A stretch of DNA of 64,000 nt from Allobosea sp. 117 (GTDB lineage: Bacteria > Pseudomonadota > Alphaproteobacteria > Rhizobiales > Xanthobacteraceae). The stretch is from NCBI RefSeq assembly GCF_000702305.1, contig NZ_JNLC01000002.1:62001-126000 (forward strand), written 5' to 3'. This document shows, in pieces, positions 1 to 8,521 of the stretch. The translations under genes and the position numbers were made by a program. The notes beneath the pieces are model-generated. The model was given only the letters and a program-made list of their open reading frames with translations. It did no database searches and was not told the origin of the DNA. Positions within the stretch are counted from its first letter, which is position 1. Each line of letters opens with the position of its first letter.

Positions 1-261
1 GTCCCCCAGCCAATCATCCTGAATGCGGCAGCACCACTTCGACCGGCGCGAGCCTTGCTCGCATCGTCGCGCCTCTGCCGTTCAGGCCATGCTCATCGCG
101 AGCCGCGACAAACATCCCAATGACTTAGGTCAACGCCCGGTGGTGGCTCGTCCACCATGCTGCGCAGATGCCGCGAGCCAAGCGCGGCGGGTTGAGGTAT
201 TTTGGGATATTCTAATGAGCATCGGCCCATGGTGGGGCCGCCGGTTCAGAAGAGACGTGGC
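1..261. other. Non-coding left edge, leader of ppk2
   Basis: No convincing gene is visible here; the short open frames on both strands are incidental to high GC. The only recognisable element is the FNR/FixK-like palindrome at 120-133 (separate entry). The rest is presumably the ppk2 promoter and leader plus the end of whatever lies to the left. Confidence 0.6.
120..133. promoter_or_regulatory. Candidate FNR/FixK-type box upstream of ppk2
   Basis: ATGACTTAGGTCAA is one mismatch (first base) from the CRP/FNR-family consensus TTGA-N6-TCAA, and its inner TGAC/GTCA arms are perfectly symmetrical. It lies about 130 bp before the chosen ppk2 start, so if it is centred near -41 the leader would be roughly 95 nt. 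Two better boxes precede other operons in the first 11 kb. The match and spacing are seen; binding by an oxygen-responsive regulator is inferred. Confidence 0.45.
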
Positions 262-1083
262 ATGAAGACCAAGAAGCAGGAGCCTTCCAACGCGGAACCC
301 GCAACGGAAGGCAAGCTCTCGCGCAAAGTCTATGAACGGGAGCTCGAGCGCCTCCATGGCGAGCTGGTCGCCATGCAGGCATGGGTCCAAACGACCGGCG
401 CCAAGGTCTGCGTCATTTTCGAGGGACGCGACGGCGCCGGCAAGGGCGGCACCATCAAGGCGATCATGGAGCGGGTGAGCCCTCGGGTCTTCCGGGTGGT
501 CGCGCTGCCGGCGCCGACCGAGCGCGAAAAATCGCAGATGTATGCCCAGCGCTACCTGCCGCATCTACCCGCGGCAGGCGAAGTCGTTATCTTCGATCGT
601 AGCTGGTACAACCGTGCCGGCGTGGAGCGGGTCATGGGCTTCTGCTCCGACGAGCAGGCGGACAAGTTCCTGGCCAGCATTTCGTCGGTCGAACGCGCCA
701 TTGTGGAATCCGGCGTCATACTGGTGAAATACTGGCTCGAGGTGAGCCCGGAAGAGCAGACCCGCCGCATCGAGGGCCGGATCAACGATCCGCGCAAGGG
801 CTGGAAGCTTTCGCCGATGGACCTGAAATCCTACAGCCGTTGGTACGACTATTCGCGGGCGCGCGACACCATGTTCGCTGCCTCCGACAGCGCCTGGGCA
901 CCCTGGTACGTCGCCGATTCCAACGACAAGAAGCGGGCCCGGCTGAACATCATCACGCATCTGTTGTCCAAGGTGCCGTATGAGAAAGTGCCGCGGGAGA
1001 AGATCAAGCTGCCGAAGCGGCAAAAGCCGCATGGATATGTCGAGCCCGAGGATACCCGCCACCATGTGCCGGCGGTGTTCTGA
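262..1083 (+). CDS. ppk2: Polyphosphate kinase 2 family protein
   Basis: Transfers phosphate between polyphosphate and a nucleotide (PPK2 family; class I enzymes usually phosphorylate GDP or ADP from polyP). The 273-residue product carries the PPK2 Walker A GRDGAGKGG at about 55-63 and the Walker B/lid segment FDRSWYNRA at about 111-119, followed by conserved ERVMGF and KYWLEVS blocks. Length fits a single-domain PPK2. The ATG at 262 was preferred over an upstream in-frame ATG at 202 because a purine-rich AGAGACG precedes it and family homology begins with the lysine-rich N-terminus. It is followed after 47 nt by a small gene on the same strand. An FNR-like box upstream suggests microaerobic induction, as inferred for the neighbouring acetate-kinase operon. 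Subclass (GDP or ADP preference) cannot be told by eye. Confidence 0.92.
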   Translation: MKTKKQEPSNAEPATEGKLSRKVYERELERLHGELVAMQAWVQTTGAKVCVIFEGRDGAGKGGTIKAIMERVSPRVFRVVALPAPTEREKSQMYAQRYLPHLPAAGEVVIFDRSWYNRAGVERVMGFCSDEQADKFLASISSVERAIVESGVILVKYWLEVSPEEQTRRIEGRINDPRKGWKLSPMDLKSYSRWYDYSRARDTMFAASDSAWAPWYVADSNDKKRARLNIITHLLSKVPYEKVPREKIKLPKRQKPHGYVEPEDTRHHVPAVF

Positions 1084-1130
1084 GCGCCGCCGCGCGTCCG
1101 CATCTGCGTCACGACCGTACGGAGAGTGTG

Positions 1131-1628
1131 ATGACCGAAATCGACAAGACCTCCGCAGCCAGCGCCAAGCTCGGCGATGAGAGCTTCATGTCCGCCACCG
1201 ACCTGCGCGGCTACATGGACAAGCTCGCCATGGCGCAAGCCAACGAGGCCGTGGAGGCCATGGAGAGCGCCAATCGCGCGAAGGAGGCGCTCGCCAAGCA
1301 GCTTGCCGAGCCGATCGACCTGACGCCGGAGAAGCTCCACGAGATCGCCCAGAGCCTTCTCGTCAAGCTGCGTCTGGCGGCCGAGCGCGGCGAGACCGAG
1401 CTCATGGTGATGCGGTTCCCCAACAATCTGTGCACCGACCGCGGCCGGGCCATCAACAACACCGAAGAGCGCTGGCCGGAGACGCTGATCGGCCGCCCGC
1501 GCCAAGCCTACGAGCTGTGGCGCGACCGGCTGAAGCCGGCGGGCTACGGCCTCGCCGCCATGATCGTGGACTGGCCGAACGGCATGCCGGGGGACGTCGG
1601 GCTGTTCCTGACGTGGCGCGGCAAGTGA
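1131..1628 (+). CDS. Conserved hypothetical protein downstream of ppk2
   Basis: A 165-residue soluble protein with no signal peptide or membrane segment. The N-terminal 60 residues are Ala/Glu/Lys-rich and probably helical or coiled-coil. The C-terminal half holds a compact, well-conserved-looking domain containing RFPNNLCTDRGRAINN and a final VDWPNGMPGDVG stretch. I recall similar proteins beside ppk2 or stress genes in Proteobacteria but cannot assign a function. ATG 1131 directly follows GTG 1128; ATG is preferred, with GGAGAG just upstream. The 47-nt spacing from ppk2 on the same strand suggests co-transcription. It ends 30 nt before the convergent fabI stop. Confidence 0.75.
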   Translation: MTEIDKTSAASAKLGDESFMSATDLRGYMDKLAMAQANEAVEAMESANRAKEALAKQLAEPIDLTPEKLHEIAQSLLVKLRLAAERGETELMVMRFPNNLCTDRGRAINNTEERWPETLIGRPRQAYELWRDRLKPAGYGLAAMIVDWPNGMPGDVGLFLTWRGK

Positions 1629-1658
1629 AAAATCGGCGAGGAAGGCGAGGCGCTTCCC

Positions 1659-2444
1659 TCAGTCGATGATGTTGTAGCCGCCGTCGATGTAGAGGACCTG
1701 CCCGGTCATGAGCCGGGCAGCGTCATGCGCGAGGAAGGCGGTGGCGACGCCGACATCGTCGATGGAGACGAGTTCGCGCGCCGGTGCCTTGGTCTTCGCC
1801 TTCTCCAGCAGGGCGTCGAATTCGGGGATGCCGGAAGCCGCGCGCGTCGCCAGCGGCCCGGGCGAGATGGCGTGCACGCGGATGCCCTTGGGGCCGAGCT
1901 CGGCCGCCATGTAGCGCACCGCGCTTTCCAGCGCCGCCTTGGCGACGCCCATGATGTTGTAGTTCTCCACCACGCGCTCCGACCCGTAATAGGTCATGGT
2001 GAACAGCGTTCCGCCCTTCTTCATCAGCGGCTCGGCGAGATGCGCCATGCGGATGAAGGACCAGCAGGAGATTTCCATCGTCTTCAGGAAGCCGGCGAGC
2101 GGGGCGTCGGTGACGCGCCCCGCCAGCGTGTCGCGCGGCGAGAAGGCGATCGAGTGGACGAGGAAATCGAGCTCGCCCCAGACCTCGGCGATGCGGGCGA
2201 AGACCGCTTCCGTCTCCCCCTCGGCCATCACGTCGAGCGGCAGGAAGATCGGCGCCTCGAGTTCGCGGGCGAGCGGCTCGACATGGGGCCTCGCCTTCTC
2301 GTTCAGATAGGTCACCGCCACCTCCGCTCCGAAGGCGCGGAAGGCCCGGGCACAGCCCCAGGCGATGGACTGGTCGTTGGCGATGCCGACGACGAGGCCC
2401 TTCTTGCCATCGAGCAGCTTCGCCTTCACGGCGGGAATGGACAT
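1659..2444 (-). CDS. fabI: Enoyl-[acyl-carrier-protein] reductase FabI
   Basis: NADH-dependent reduction of enoyl-ACP, the last step of type II fatty acid elongation. The 261-residue short-chain-dehydrogenase fold starts with a FabI-type nucleotide motif, LVVGIANDQSIAWG, and has the FabI catalytic arrangement Tyr-x6-Lys in ENYNIMGVAK. The ATG at 2444 has GGAG about 8 nt upstream and lies 14 nt after the ackA stop, so it is the distal gene of the DUF3141-pta-ackA-fabI operon. This linkage of a FabI to Pta/AckA and a PhaC-like hydrolase recurs in Proteobacteria and suggests a specialised role (acyl overflow or polyester-linked redox balance) rather than being the sole housekeeping FabI. That last point is inference. 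An earlier in-frame ATG near 3002 lies inside ackA and is not credible. Confidence 0.9.
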   Translation of the reverse strand: MSIPAVKAKLLDGKKGLVVGIANDQSIAWGCARAFRAFGAEVAVTYLNEKARPHVEPLARELEAPIFLPLDVMAEGETEAVFARIAEVWGELDFLVHSIAFSPRDTLAGRVTDAPLAGFLKTMEISCWSFIRMAHLAEPLMKKGGTLFTMTYYGSERVVENYNIMGVAKAALESAVRYMAAELGPKGIRVHAISPGPLATRAASGIPEFDALLEKAKTKAPARELVSIDDVGVATAFLAHDAARLMTGQVLYIDGGYNIID

Positions 2445-2458
2445 GGCGATCTCCGGGG

Positions 2459-3640
2459 TCAGTGCGCGTTCTGGATCAGTCGGAGCGTGTGGCGGGCGAT
2501 CATCAGCTCCTCGTCGGTCGGGATCACGAGGAGCTTCACACGGCTCGCCGGGGTCGAGATCACCGTGCGGTTCTCCGCATTGGCAGCGGGGTCGAGCTCG
2601 GCGCCGAGCCAGGCGAGCCGGGCGGCGATGCGCTCGCGCACCGGCGGGGCGTGCTCGCCGATGCCGGCGGTGAAGACGAAGGCGTCGAGCCCTTCCAGCG
2701 CGGCGGCGAGCATGCCGGCGTTGAGCGCGCAGCGATGCACGAAATGGGCGATGGCGAAGGCGGCGCGCGGGTCCTCGCTCGCCAGAAGGTCGCGCATGTC
2801 GTTGGAGATGCCCGAGAGCCCCTTGAGGCCCGAGCCGCGATAGAGCAGGTCCGACACCGCCTCGGCGGCCATGCCCTTCTGGATGATTAAATGCAGCACC
2901 ACGCCGGGGTCGAGCTGGCCGGGGCGGGTGCCCATCGGCAGGCCGTCGAGCGCGGTGAAGCCCATGGTGCTGTCGACGCTGCGCCCGTCGAGCAGCGCGC
3001 ACATCGAGGCGCCGCTGCCGAGATGGGCGGCGATCACCCTGCCCCCTGCCCGTTCGGGCAGCATCTCCCGCAGGCGGGTGGAGATGTATTCGTAGGACAT
3101 GCCGTGGAAGCCGTAGCGCCGCACACCTTCCTCGTAATAGCTCATCGGCAAGGCGTAGCAGTCGGTGTGCGGGGGGTGGCCGCGATGGAAGGCGGTGTCG
3201 AAGCAGGCGACCTGCGGCACCTCAGGGTTGATCTCCATGGCGCGGCGGATCGGCAGCAGGTTGTTCGGCTGGTGCAGTGGCGCCAGCTCCTGGTAATGCG
3301 CAAGCTCGTCCAGCACGGCATGGTCGATGAGCACCGGCTCGGCATGGTTCGGGCCGCCATGCACCACGCGGTGGCCGATGGCGAGCAGGTGGAACCCTTC
3401 GAGCGCGCGTAGCCACTCGCCGGCATGGGCGATGGCCGAGGGAAGATCGCGGATCTCCTCCGGCGGGATGGTGCGGTCGACCAGCGTCGCGCCCGTGCCG
3501 TCCTCGGCGCGCAGCCGCGGGTGGCGCCCGATGCCGTCCACCTGGCCGCGCAGTTGGCGCTGCAACTGTCCGTCGACGACGGCGAAAATCTGGAACTTCA
3601 GGCTCGACGAGCCGGCATTGACGACGAGGATGGCTTCCAT
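2459..3640 (-). CDS. ackA: Acetate kinase (acetate/propionate/butyrate kinase family)
   Basis: Interconverts acyl phosphate and carboxylate with ATP gain. The 393-residue product has the family signature NAGSSSLKF at about 6-14, RVVHGG, the FDTAFH segment, AHLGSGAS and the [11 protein letters not shown] block, plus C-terminal TAGIGE. Length matches AckA. Start ATG 3640 gives the canonical [13 protein letters not shown] opening and lies 4 nt after the stop of the upstream acyltransferase, implying translational coupling. Together with that enzyme it forms a substrate-level phosphorylation route from acetyl-CoA (or another acyl-CoA), suited to oxygen limitation. Exact acyl preference is not decided by sequence reading. 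Confidence 0.95.
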   Translation of the reverse strand: MEAILVVNAGSSSLKFQIFAVVDGQLQRQLRGQVDGIGRHPRLRAEDGTGATLVDRTIPPEEIRDLPSAIAHAGEWLRALEGFHLLAIGHRVVHGGPNHAEPVLIDHAVLDELAHYQELAPLHQPNNLLPIRRAMEINPEVPQVACFDTAFHRGHPPHTDCYALPMSYYEEGVRRYGFHGMSYEYISTRLREMLPERAGGRVIAAHLGSGASMCALLDGRSVDSTMGFTALDGLPMGTRPGQLDPGVVLHLIIQKGMAAEAVSDLLYRGSGLKGLSGISNDMRDLLASEDPRAAFAIAHFVHRCALNAGMLAAALEGLDAFVFTAGIGEHAPPVRERIAARLAWLGAELDPAANAENRTVISTPASRVKLLVIPTDEELMIARHTLRLIQNAH

Positions 3641-3644
3641 GCGC

Positions 3645-4619
3645 CTACACCGCGGCCACGGTGGAGTCGCGGCGGCGTGCGGCGGCATAGAGCGCGGCGA
3701 CGGCGCAGGAAGCGAGCCGGGTGCGCACCGAATCCGCCCGCGAGGTCAGAATGATCGGCACGCGGGCGCCGAGCACGATGCCGGCCGCGTCGGCATGCGA
3801 GAGGAAGGTGAGGTTCTTCGCCAGCATGTTGCCGGCTTCGAGATCGGGCACGACGAGGATCTGCGCGTGGCCGGCGACCGGTGAGACGATACCCTTGATG
3901 GCGGCGGCGGCGGGGTCGATGGCATTATCGAAGGCCAGCGGCCCGTCTACCAGGCCGCCGGTGATCTGGCCGCGCTCGGACATCTTGCACAGTGCCGCAG
4001 CCTCGATGGTGGACGGGATCTTGGTCGTCACTGTCTCGACCGCCGAGAGGATCGCCACCTTGGGCTCGCCGAGGCCGATGCCGGCCCACAGGTCGATGGC
4101 GTTCTGCACGATGTCGCGCTTGGCATCGAGGTCGGGGAAGATGTTGACGGCGGCGTCGGTGATGAACAGCGTCTCGGCGTGCCCCGGCACGTCCATGACG
4201 AAGACGTGGCTGATGCGCCGCTCGGTGCGCAGCCCGGTGGCAGAGGCGGTCACCTCGCGCATCAGCTCGTCGGTGTGGAGGCTGCCCTTCATCAGCAGTT
4301 CGCCACGCCCCTCGCGGATGAGCGCGACCGCCTGCGCCGCCGCCGCGTGGCTGTGCGGCGCGTCGACGATGGTGCAGCCCGTGAGGTCGAGGCCGTGCGT
4401 CTCCGCGACCGAGCGGATCTTCGCCTCCGGCCCGACCAGGATCGGCACGATGAGACCCGCTTCCGCCGCCTCGACGGCACCGCGCAGCGAGGTCTCGTCG
4501 CAGGGATGGGCGACGACGGTCTGCGCCGGTTCGGCGGCGCGGGCCGCGGCGATCAGCCGGTCATATTTGGACGAGGAGGCGGCGCCTTGAGCCGGCAGGC
4601 TGTCGTCTGTCGTCCGCAT
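3645..4619 (-). CDS. pta: Phosphate acetyl/butyryltransferase
   Basis: Transfers acyl groups between CoA and phosphate, feeding the acetate kinase directly downstream. The 324-residue protein is the single catalytic PTA_PTB domain, of the type also fused to MaoC/enoyl-CoA hydratase domains elsewhere, rather than the long enterobacterial Pta. Recognisable blocks include ILVGPEAKI, the LLMKGSLHT motif, [13 protein letters not shown] and the C-terminal [26 protein letters not shown] region. The first codon immediately abuts the stop of the DUF3141 gene (no spacing), and the stop is 4 nt before ackA, so the four genes are one operon. Phosphotransbutyrylase activity is an alternative to acetyl specificity. 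Confidence 0.88.
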   Translation of the reverse strand: MRTTDDSLPAQGAASSSKYDRLIAAARAAEPAQTVVAHPCDETSLRGAVEAAEAGLIVPILVGPEAKIRSVAETHGLDLTGCTIVDAPHSHAAAAQAVALIREGRGELLMKGSLHTDELMREVTASATGLRTERRISHVFVMDVPGHAETLFITDAAVNIFPDLDAKRDIVQNAIDLWAGIGLGEPKVAILSAVETVTTKIPSTIEAAALCKMSERGQITGGLVDGPLAFDNAIDPAAAAIKGIVSPVAGHAQILVVPDLEAGNMLAKNLTFLSHADAAGIVLGARVPIILTSRADSVRTRLASCAVAALYAAARRRDSTVAAV

Positions 4620-6839
4620 CTAACCCTCTTTGCGCACTGCGACGGTGAGCTTGGTACGTGCCGGCCGGCGTTCAGGATCGGCGAGACCGAACAGGCCGCG
4701 CACCTCCTCGAGCCGCTGCGCCGCCTCGCCGGTCAGCGGGCCGCGCGCCGAGAGCACCTCCGCCAGCACGGCGATCGCCTCCGCCCGCGTCTCGTGGTCG
4801 GCCGGCAGCATGTCGGGGATCGCCTGCAAAGCCGCGCCCTGATCGATGAGCATGATGAAAAACTGCTCGCGCACCAGCGCCTTGAAATCGGCCAGGGTGA
4901 TCTGGCGGGCGCCCTCATGCGCCTTGCGCAGCCGCCGGATCGCGCCGAAGCCGCGTTCGTCCACGCTACCCCGCGCGATGCCGATATAGATGAGCGCGCG
5001 GATCACCGCCGCGAGCAGGCCGCCGCTGCCGACATCCTCGCGCAGCTCGGCGATCCGCTTGCGGATCAGCTCCCGGTGCAGCTCGCTCTTGGCGGCGCTG
5101 CGCGGCCGGCGCTTGGAGGTCGGGTCGACCCCGACGGCCGCCTGCAGCGCCGGCGAGCCGTAGACCGTGCGGAAGGTGAGCTCCGCCTGGTGCTCCATCG
5201 CCTTGCGCCAGCCTTCGAGGCTTTCGACGACCTGGCGGGAGAACTGCTCCTGCGCCCTGAGGAACGGATTGTCCGCAGTGACCGGCTTGCGGTCCCGCTT
5301 CACTTGGGCGGCCGCCTGGTCGAGCCAGCCGAGGAAGGGGTTCTTCGAGCCGAACAGCTCATATTGCAGCCGCAGCGGATGCAGCTTGCGCATCGTCTCG
5401 GCCATGGCCGGATTGACGAGGGCGCGCACCCAGGGCTGCACCATGGCGCGGTAGAGGGAGAGGTTGATTTCCGAGACCCGCGCCGCGGTGGCGAAGCGTC
5501 TCTCATCCTCGATCTCATTGCCGCCCAGCGCGCGGATGTCGTCGAGCGTGCGTGCCTCGCAGCGCATGATCCACTCGCCCGTCACGAGGTCAGGGCTGGC
5601 GCTCGCCTCGTCCTTGGGCTCGAAGATCGCCTCGTAGAGCCCGGGTGGCAGCATATCGATGAAATCGATGTTGGAGGCGAACTCGTCATGCTCCTTCCGG
5701 GCGACGCCGGCCGAGACGAAGATGCCGAGATGGCCGATCTTGTCGTGCACCGAATAGACGATCGTCTGGCCGTAGGAGCGGATCTCGTCGACGCTGTCAT
5801 AGAGGTCGAGAATCCAGTCGAGCGCCTGCTGCGGCGGGGTGATGTTGTCCCCCTGCGAGCAGAACACGACGATGGGCGAACGGATGTTGCGCAGGTCGAT
5901 CGCGGTGCCGTCGGAGGTGCGGATGTCGCCGCAGGCGAGCTTGTTGCCGACGAACAGCTCGTCGACGATGAACTGGATCTCCTCGCCGTTCAGCGTGACG
6001 TGGCCGCCCCACCACTTCTCGAAGCCGAGATAGCGCTCCGCCTCGGTGTCGATCTTCGAGTAGAGGTTGTACTGCTTGGTCCAGAGCGTGTTGGCGGGGT
6101 TCTGGTTCTCGAAGTTCTGGACCAGCCAGGCGCCGTCGAAGATGCCGGCGCCGAGGTCGCTGGTCAGGGCGGTGAGCCAGCTCCCGCCGAGCAGGCCGCC
6201 GGAATAGCGCATGGGGTTGCGGCCCCGCACGCCGGCCCAATAGGAGAGCGGCGCGCCGGCGATGATGATCGGCCCGAACAGCTCGGGGCGTATCGCCGCC
6301 AGCATCATCACCGCCCAGCCGGCCTGGCAGTTGCCGACCACGCAGGGCTTGGCCTCCGCCTTCGGATGCCGTTTGGTGACGATCTCGAGGAAGGTGGCTT
6401 CGGCGCGCGCCACGTCCTCGATGGTCTGGCCAGGGACCGGATCGGGCAGGAAGCCGACGAAATAGCAGGGGTGGCCCGCCTTCATGGCGACGCCGATCTC
6501 GCTGTCCGCCTTGAAGCCGCCGATGCCGGGGCCATGGCCGGCACGCGGATCGACGATGACGAAGGGGCGCTTGCTCTCGTCCACGACGACATCCGCCGGC
6601 GGCACGATGCGCACCAGGAGATAGTTCACCGGATGCGGAAGCTGGCGCCCGTCGCAGACGAGCTCCGCCTTGTAGTCCAGCACATTGGGCGCGATCTCGG
6701 CGATATGGGCCTCGTATTGCAGCCCGCGCTGGTGCATGGCGTCGAGGAACAGCGTCCACCGCTGCCCGGCGTCGACGGCATAGGCAAAGGCATCCGTCAC
6801 CAGATTCGCAGCCAACGGCTTCAAGGCTTCACGGGTCAT
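4620..6839 (-). CDS. DUF3141 protein, PhaC-like alpha/beta hydrolase
   Basis: A 739-residue cytosolic protein of the DUF3141 family, distantly related to polyhydroxyalkanoate synthases. A PhaC-like triad can be seen: Cys171 in GNCQAGW (the PHA-synthase nucleophile is also Cys in a GxC box), Asp332 in SQGDNITPP and His371 in GHLGIF. The first 100 residues and the long helical C-terminal half after about residue 400 are family-specific. It is the first gene of the operon with pta, ackA and fabI, and a perfect TTGA-N6-TCAA box lies 82-95 bp upstream. Enzymatic activity (hydroxyacyl transfer, polyester synthesis or depolymerisation) is not established; membership is clear, function inferred. Confidence 0.85.
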   Translation of the reverse strand: MTREALKPLAANLVTDAFAYAVDAGQRWTLFLDAMHQRGLQYEAHIAEIAPNVLDYKAELVCDGRQLPHPVNYLLVRIVPPADVVVDESKRPFVIVDPRAGHGPGIGGFKADSEIGVAMKAGHPCYFVGFLPDPVPGQTIEDVARAEATFLEIVTKRHPKAEAKPCVVGNCQAGWAVMMLAAIRPELFGPIIIAGAPLSYWAGVRGRNPMRYSGGLLGGSWLTALTSDLGAGIFDGAWLVQNFENQNPANTLWTKQYNLYSKIDTEAERYLGFEKWWGGHVTLNGEEIQFIVDELFVGNKLACGDIRTSDGTAIDLRNIRSPIVVFCSQGDNITPPQQALDWILDLYDSVDEIRSYGQTIVYSVHDKIGHLGIFVSAGVARKEHDEFASNIDFIDMLPPGLYEAIFEPKDEASASPDLVTGEWIMRCEARTLDDIRALGGNEIEDERRFATAARVSEINLSLYRAMVQPWVRALVNPAMAETMRKLHPLRLQYELFGSKNPFLGWLDQAAAQVKRDRKPVTADNPFLRAQEQFSRQVVESLEGWRKAMEHQAELTFRTVYGSPALQAAVGVDPTSKRRPRSAAKSELHRELIRKRIAELREDVGSGGLLAAVIRALIYIGIARGSVDERGFGAIRRLRKAHEGARQITLADFKALVREQFFIMLIDQGAALQAIPDMLPADHETRAEAIAVLAEVLSARGPLTGEAAQRLEEVRGLFGLADPERRPARTKLTVAVRKEG

Positions 6840-6920
6840 CGTCGCCTCCGCAGCTTTCGGGACGCTACATCCGCAGCATTACCACTGCATCACAGTTTCG
6901 CAGTTGCGAAATGAAGGTCG

Positions 6921-6934
6921 TTGACGCGGATCAA
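6921..6934. promoter_or_regulatory. FNR/FixK-type box of the DUF3141-pta-ackA-fabI operon
   Basis: TTGACGCGGATCAA is a perfect TTGA-N6-TCAA palindrome in the 277-bp divergent region between the DUF3141 gene (start 6839, minus) and the DUF3300 gene (start 7117, plus). If the centre (6927) were at -41 of the minus-strand promoter, the leader would be about 47 nt, a normal class II FNR/FixK geometry. Its distance to the plus-strand gene (about 185 bp) is less suitable. Regulator identity is inferred from the motif only. Confidence 0.65.
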
Positions 6935-6999
6935 GCAGCCGGCCCATCGCGTTTGCTAGCTTCCTAAGGGGCATTGGCCGAAATCTCTTCGACGGCAGC

Positions 7000-7026
7000 G
7001 ACAAGATCATTTCTTCGCATCTTGTC
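7000..7026. promoter_or_regulatory. Inverted repeat upstream of DUF3300 gene
   Basis: Perfect 8-bp arms GACAAGAT and ATCTTGTC separated by 11 nt, 90 bp before the DUF3300 start. It could be an operator half-site pair or a hairpin in a leader. No T-tract follows, so it is not a convincing terminator. Confidence 0.35.
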
Positions 7027-7116
7027 CTGAGGTAACAATCTGCCAGCGCCCCATGTACAGAGGGCGCCGTGCGTTAATGCGCAACGATAAAATACGCGTT
7101 CCGGGAGGAACTCGCC

Positions 7117-8511
7117 ATGCGTTTGCGGACCTGTAGCCGGGCCTTCGGCCTGCTGTGGCGCACGGGGTTCGCCGTGCTCGGGGTGGCGACACTCGCCGGA
7201 TCCTTGGCCGACGTGGCGCGGGCGCAGACGCCAGCCGCGACCACCGCCGCCGCCACTGATCCGGCCGCCGCGGACACCACCTTCACCCGCGAGGAGCTGC
7301 AGCGGCTGCTCGCTCCTTATGCCCTGTACCCGGACGAGCTTCTCGCCCAGATGCTGCCGGCCTGCGCCTATCCGATCGAGATCGTGCAGGTCTCGCGGTG
7401 GCTGGACAAGAACAAGGCCGCGGTGGCGAAGGGCGATTTCTCCGCGCTCGACGCTCAGCCCTGGGATGCTTCCGTCAAGGCGCTGGCCCGGTTCCCCGAC
7501 GTGATCACAAAGCTCAACGCCGATCTCGACGCGACCAGCGACATCGGCGACGCCTTCGTCAACCAGCCGAAGGACGTCGCCGACGCCATCCAGCTCCTCC
7601 GGCAGAGCGCGCAGAAGAGCGGCGCCCTCACCTCCACGCCCCAGCAGGTCGTGACTACCGAGACGCAGGGCGAGACGAACTACATCGTGATCGAGTCGGC
7701 CGATCCGGGCGTGATCTATGTACCGTCCTACGACCCGGCGGTGGTCTACGACACCGGCGTGTCCGCGGTCGGCGCCGGGCTGATCGGATTCGGTGTCGGC
7801 GTCGCCGTCGGCAGCGTGATTGACAACGTCTGGGATTGGGGACGCGGCTGGGTCTATCCTCCGCGCTGGCCGGGCTATCCCGGCTATCGCCCCGGCGGCG
7901 ACATCAACATCGGCAACGATATCAATATCGGCAACGGCAATACCCGGCCCTGGCGCCCGGATGCCGACCGCTATCGCCCCGGCCAGGGCAGCAAGCCCGG
8001 ACTGGCCAAGCCCGGCGGACGGCCCAGCGGCGCTGCGGCGGGCCGCCCTGACGGTATCCGTCCTGACGGCGGCCGTGCCGATGGCGGTCGCCTGGACGGC
8101 GGTCGTGCCGATGGTATCCGCCCCGATGGCGGACGTGCCGACGGCGGTCGTCCGGATGGCGGTCGTGCCGACGGTATCCGCCCCGACGGCGGCCGGCCCG
8201 ATGGTGCCCGCCCGGGTGGCGGCCGAGCCGATGGCGCCCGTCCCGACGCCGGACAGCGCCCGGCGGCAGGCCGGCAGCAGCCGTCACGGCCCAGCGCAGC
8301 CAAGCCGGCGCCCAGACCCAAATCGAGCACCGCGAGCCGACCGACGCCGAAGGCGCAGCCGCGTCCCAACGCCTTCAGCGACGTCCGGGCCGGCGGGAAC
8401 GCCCGTAACTATGGCCAGCGCGGCGCGGCGAGCCGCCAGTCGATGTCCCGCCCGCCGATCCAGCGGGGTGGCGGCGGACGTGGCGGTGGCCGTGGCGGCC
8501 GTGGGCGCTGA
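7117..8511 (+). CDS. DUF3300 domain-containing exported protein
   Basis: A 464-residue secreted or periplasmic protein. The first 37 residues form a signal peptide (Arg-rich start, hydrophobic FGLLWRTGFAVLGVATLAG core, Ala-x-Ala cleavage region ARAQT). The DUF3300 domain follows (about 50-245), with LLAPYALYPDELLAQMLPA and YVPSYDPAVVY blocks. From about residue 255 the tail is low complexity: Asn/Gly (DINIGNDINIGNGN), tandem DGGRADGxRPDG units, then Pro/Lys-rich sequence and a terminal GGGRGGGRGGRGR. The start has GGGAGGAA just upstream. It is 10 nt ahead of the DUF2950 gene, a pairing seen in many Proteobacteria. Function of the pair is unknown; an envelope role is inferred from the signal sequences. 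Confidence 0.85.
   Translation: MRLRTCSRAFGLLWRTGFAVLGVATLAGSLADVARAQTPAATTAAATDPAAADTTFTREELQRLLAPYALYPDELLAQMLPACAYPIEIVQVSRWLDKNKAAVAKGDFSALDAQPWDASVKALARFPDVITKLNADLDATSDIGDAFVNQPKDVADAIQLLRQSAQKSGALTSTPQQVVTTETQGETNYIVIESADPGVIYVPSYDPAVVYDTGVSAVGAGLIGFGVGVAVGSVIDNVWDWGRGWVYPPRWPGYPGYRPGGDINIGNDINIGNGNTRPWRPDADRYRPGQGSKPGLAKPGGRPSGAAAGRPDGIRPDGGRADGGRLDGGRADGIRPDGGRADGGRPDGGRADGIRPDGGRPDGARPGGGRADGARPDAGQRPAAGRQQPSRPSAAKPAPRPKSSTASRPTPKAQPRPNAFSDVRAGGNARNYGQRGAASRQSMSRPPIQRGGGGRGGGRGGRGR
8046..8260 (+). repeat. Degenerate tandem repeat encoding DGGRADGxRPDG units
   Basis: The DUF3300 gene contains a run of 15-nt-scale units encoding D-G-(G/I)-R-(A/P/L)-D-G, repeated at least a dozen times with mostly synonymous drift between copies. 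Such arrays arise by slippage or unequal exchange, and copy number is likely variable among strains. The repetitiveness also creates long open frames in the other reading frames, which are not genes. Confidence 0.7.
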
Positions 8512-8521
8512 GGAGAATGCC

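Noticed and set aside
4179..6914. 911-codon plus-strand open frame antisense to DUF3141 and pta
   Set aside because: Low-complexity Arg/Asp/Ala-rich translation typical of antisense frames in high-GC DNA; the minus strand encodes recognisable proteins.
7971..8369. Repetitive minus-strand open frame rich in SGRPPSARPP units
   Set aside because: Shadow of the DUF3300 tandem repeat; no ribosome binding site.
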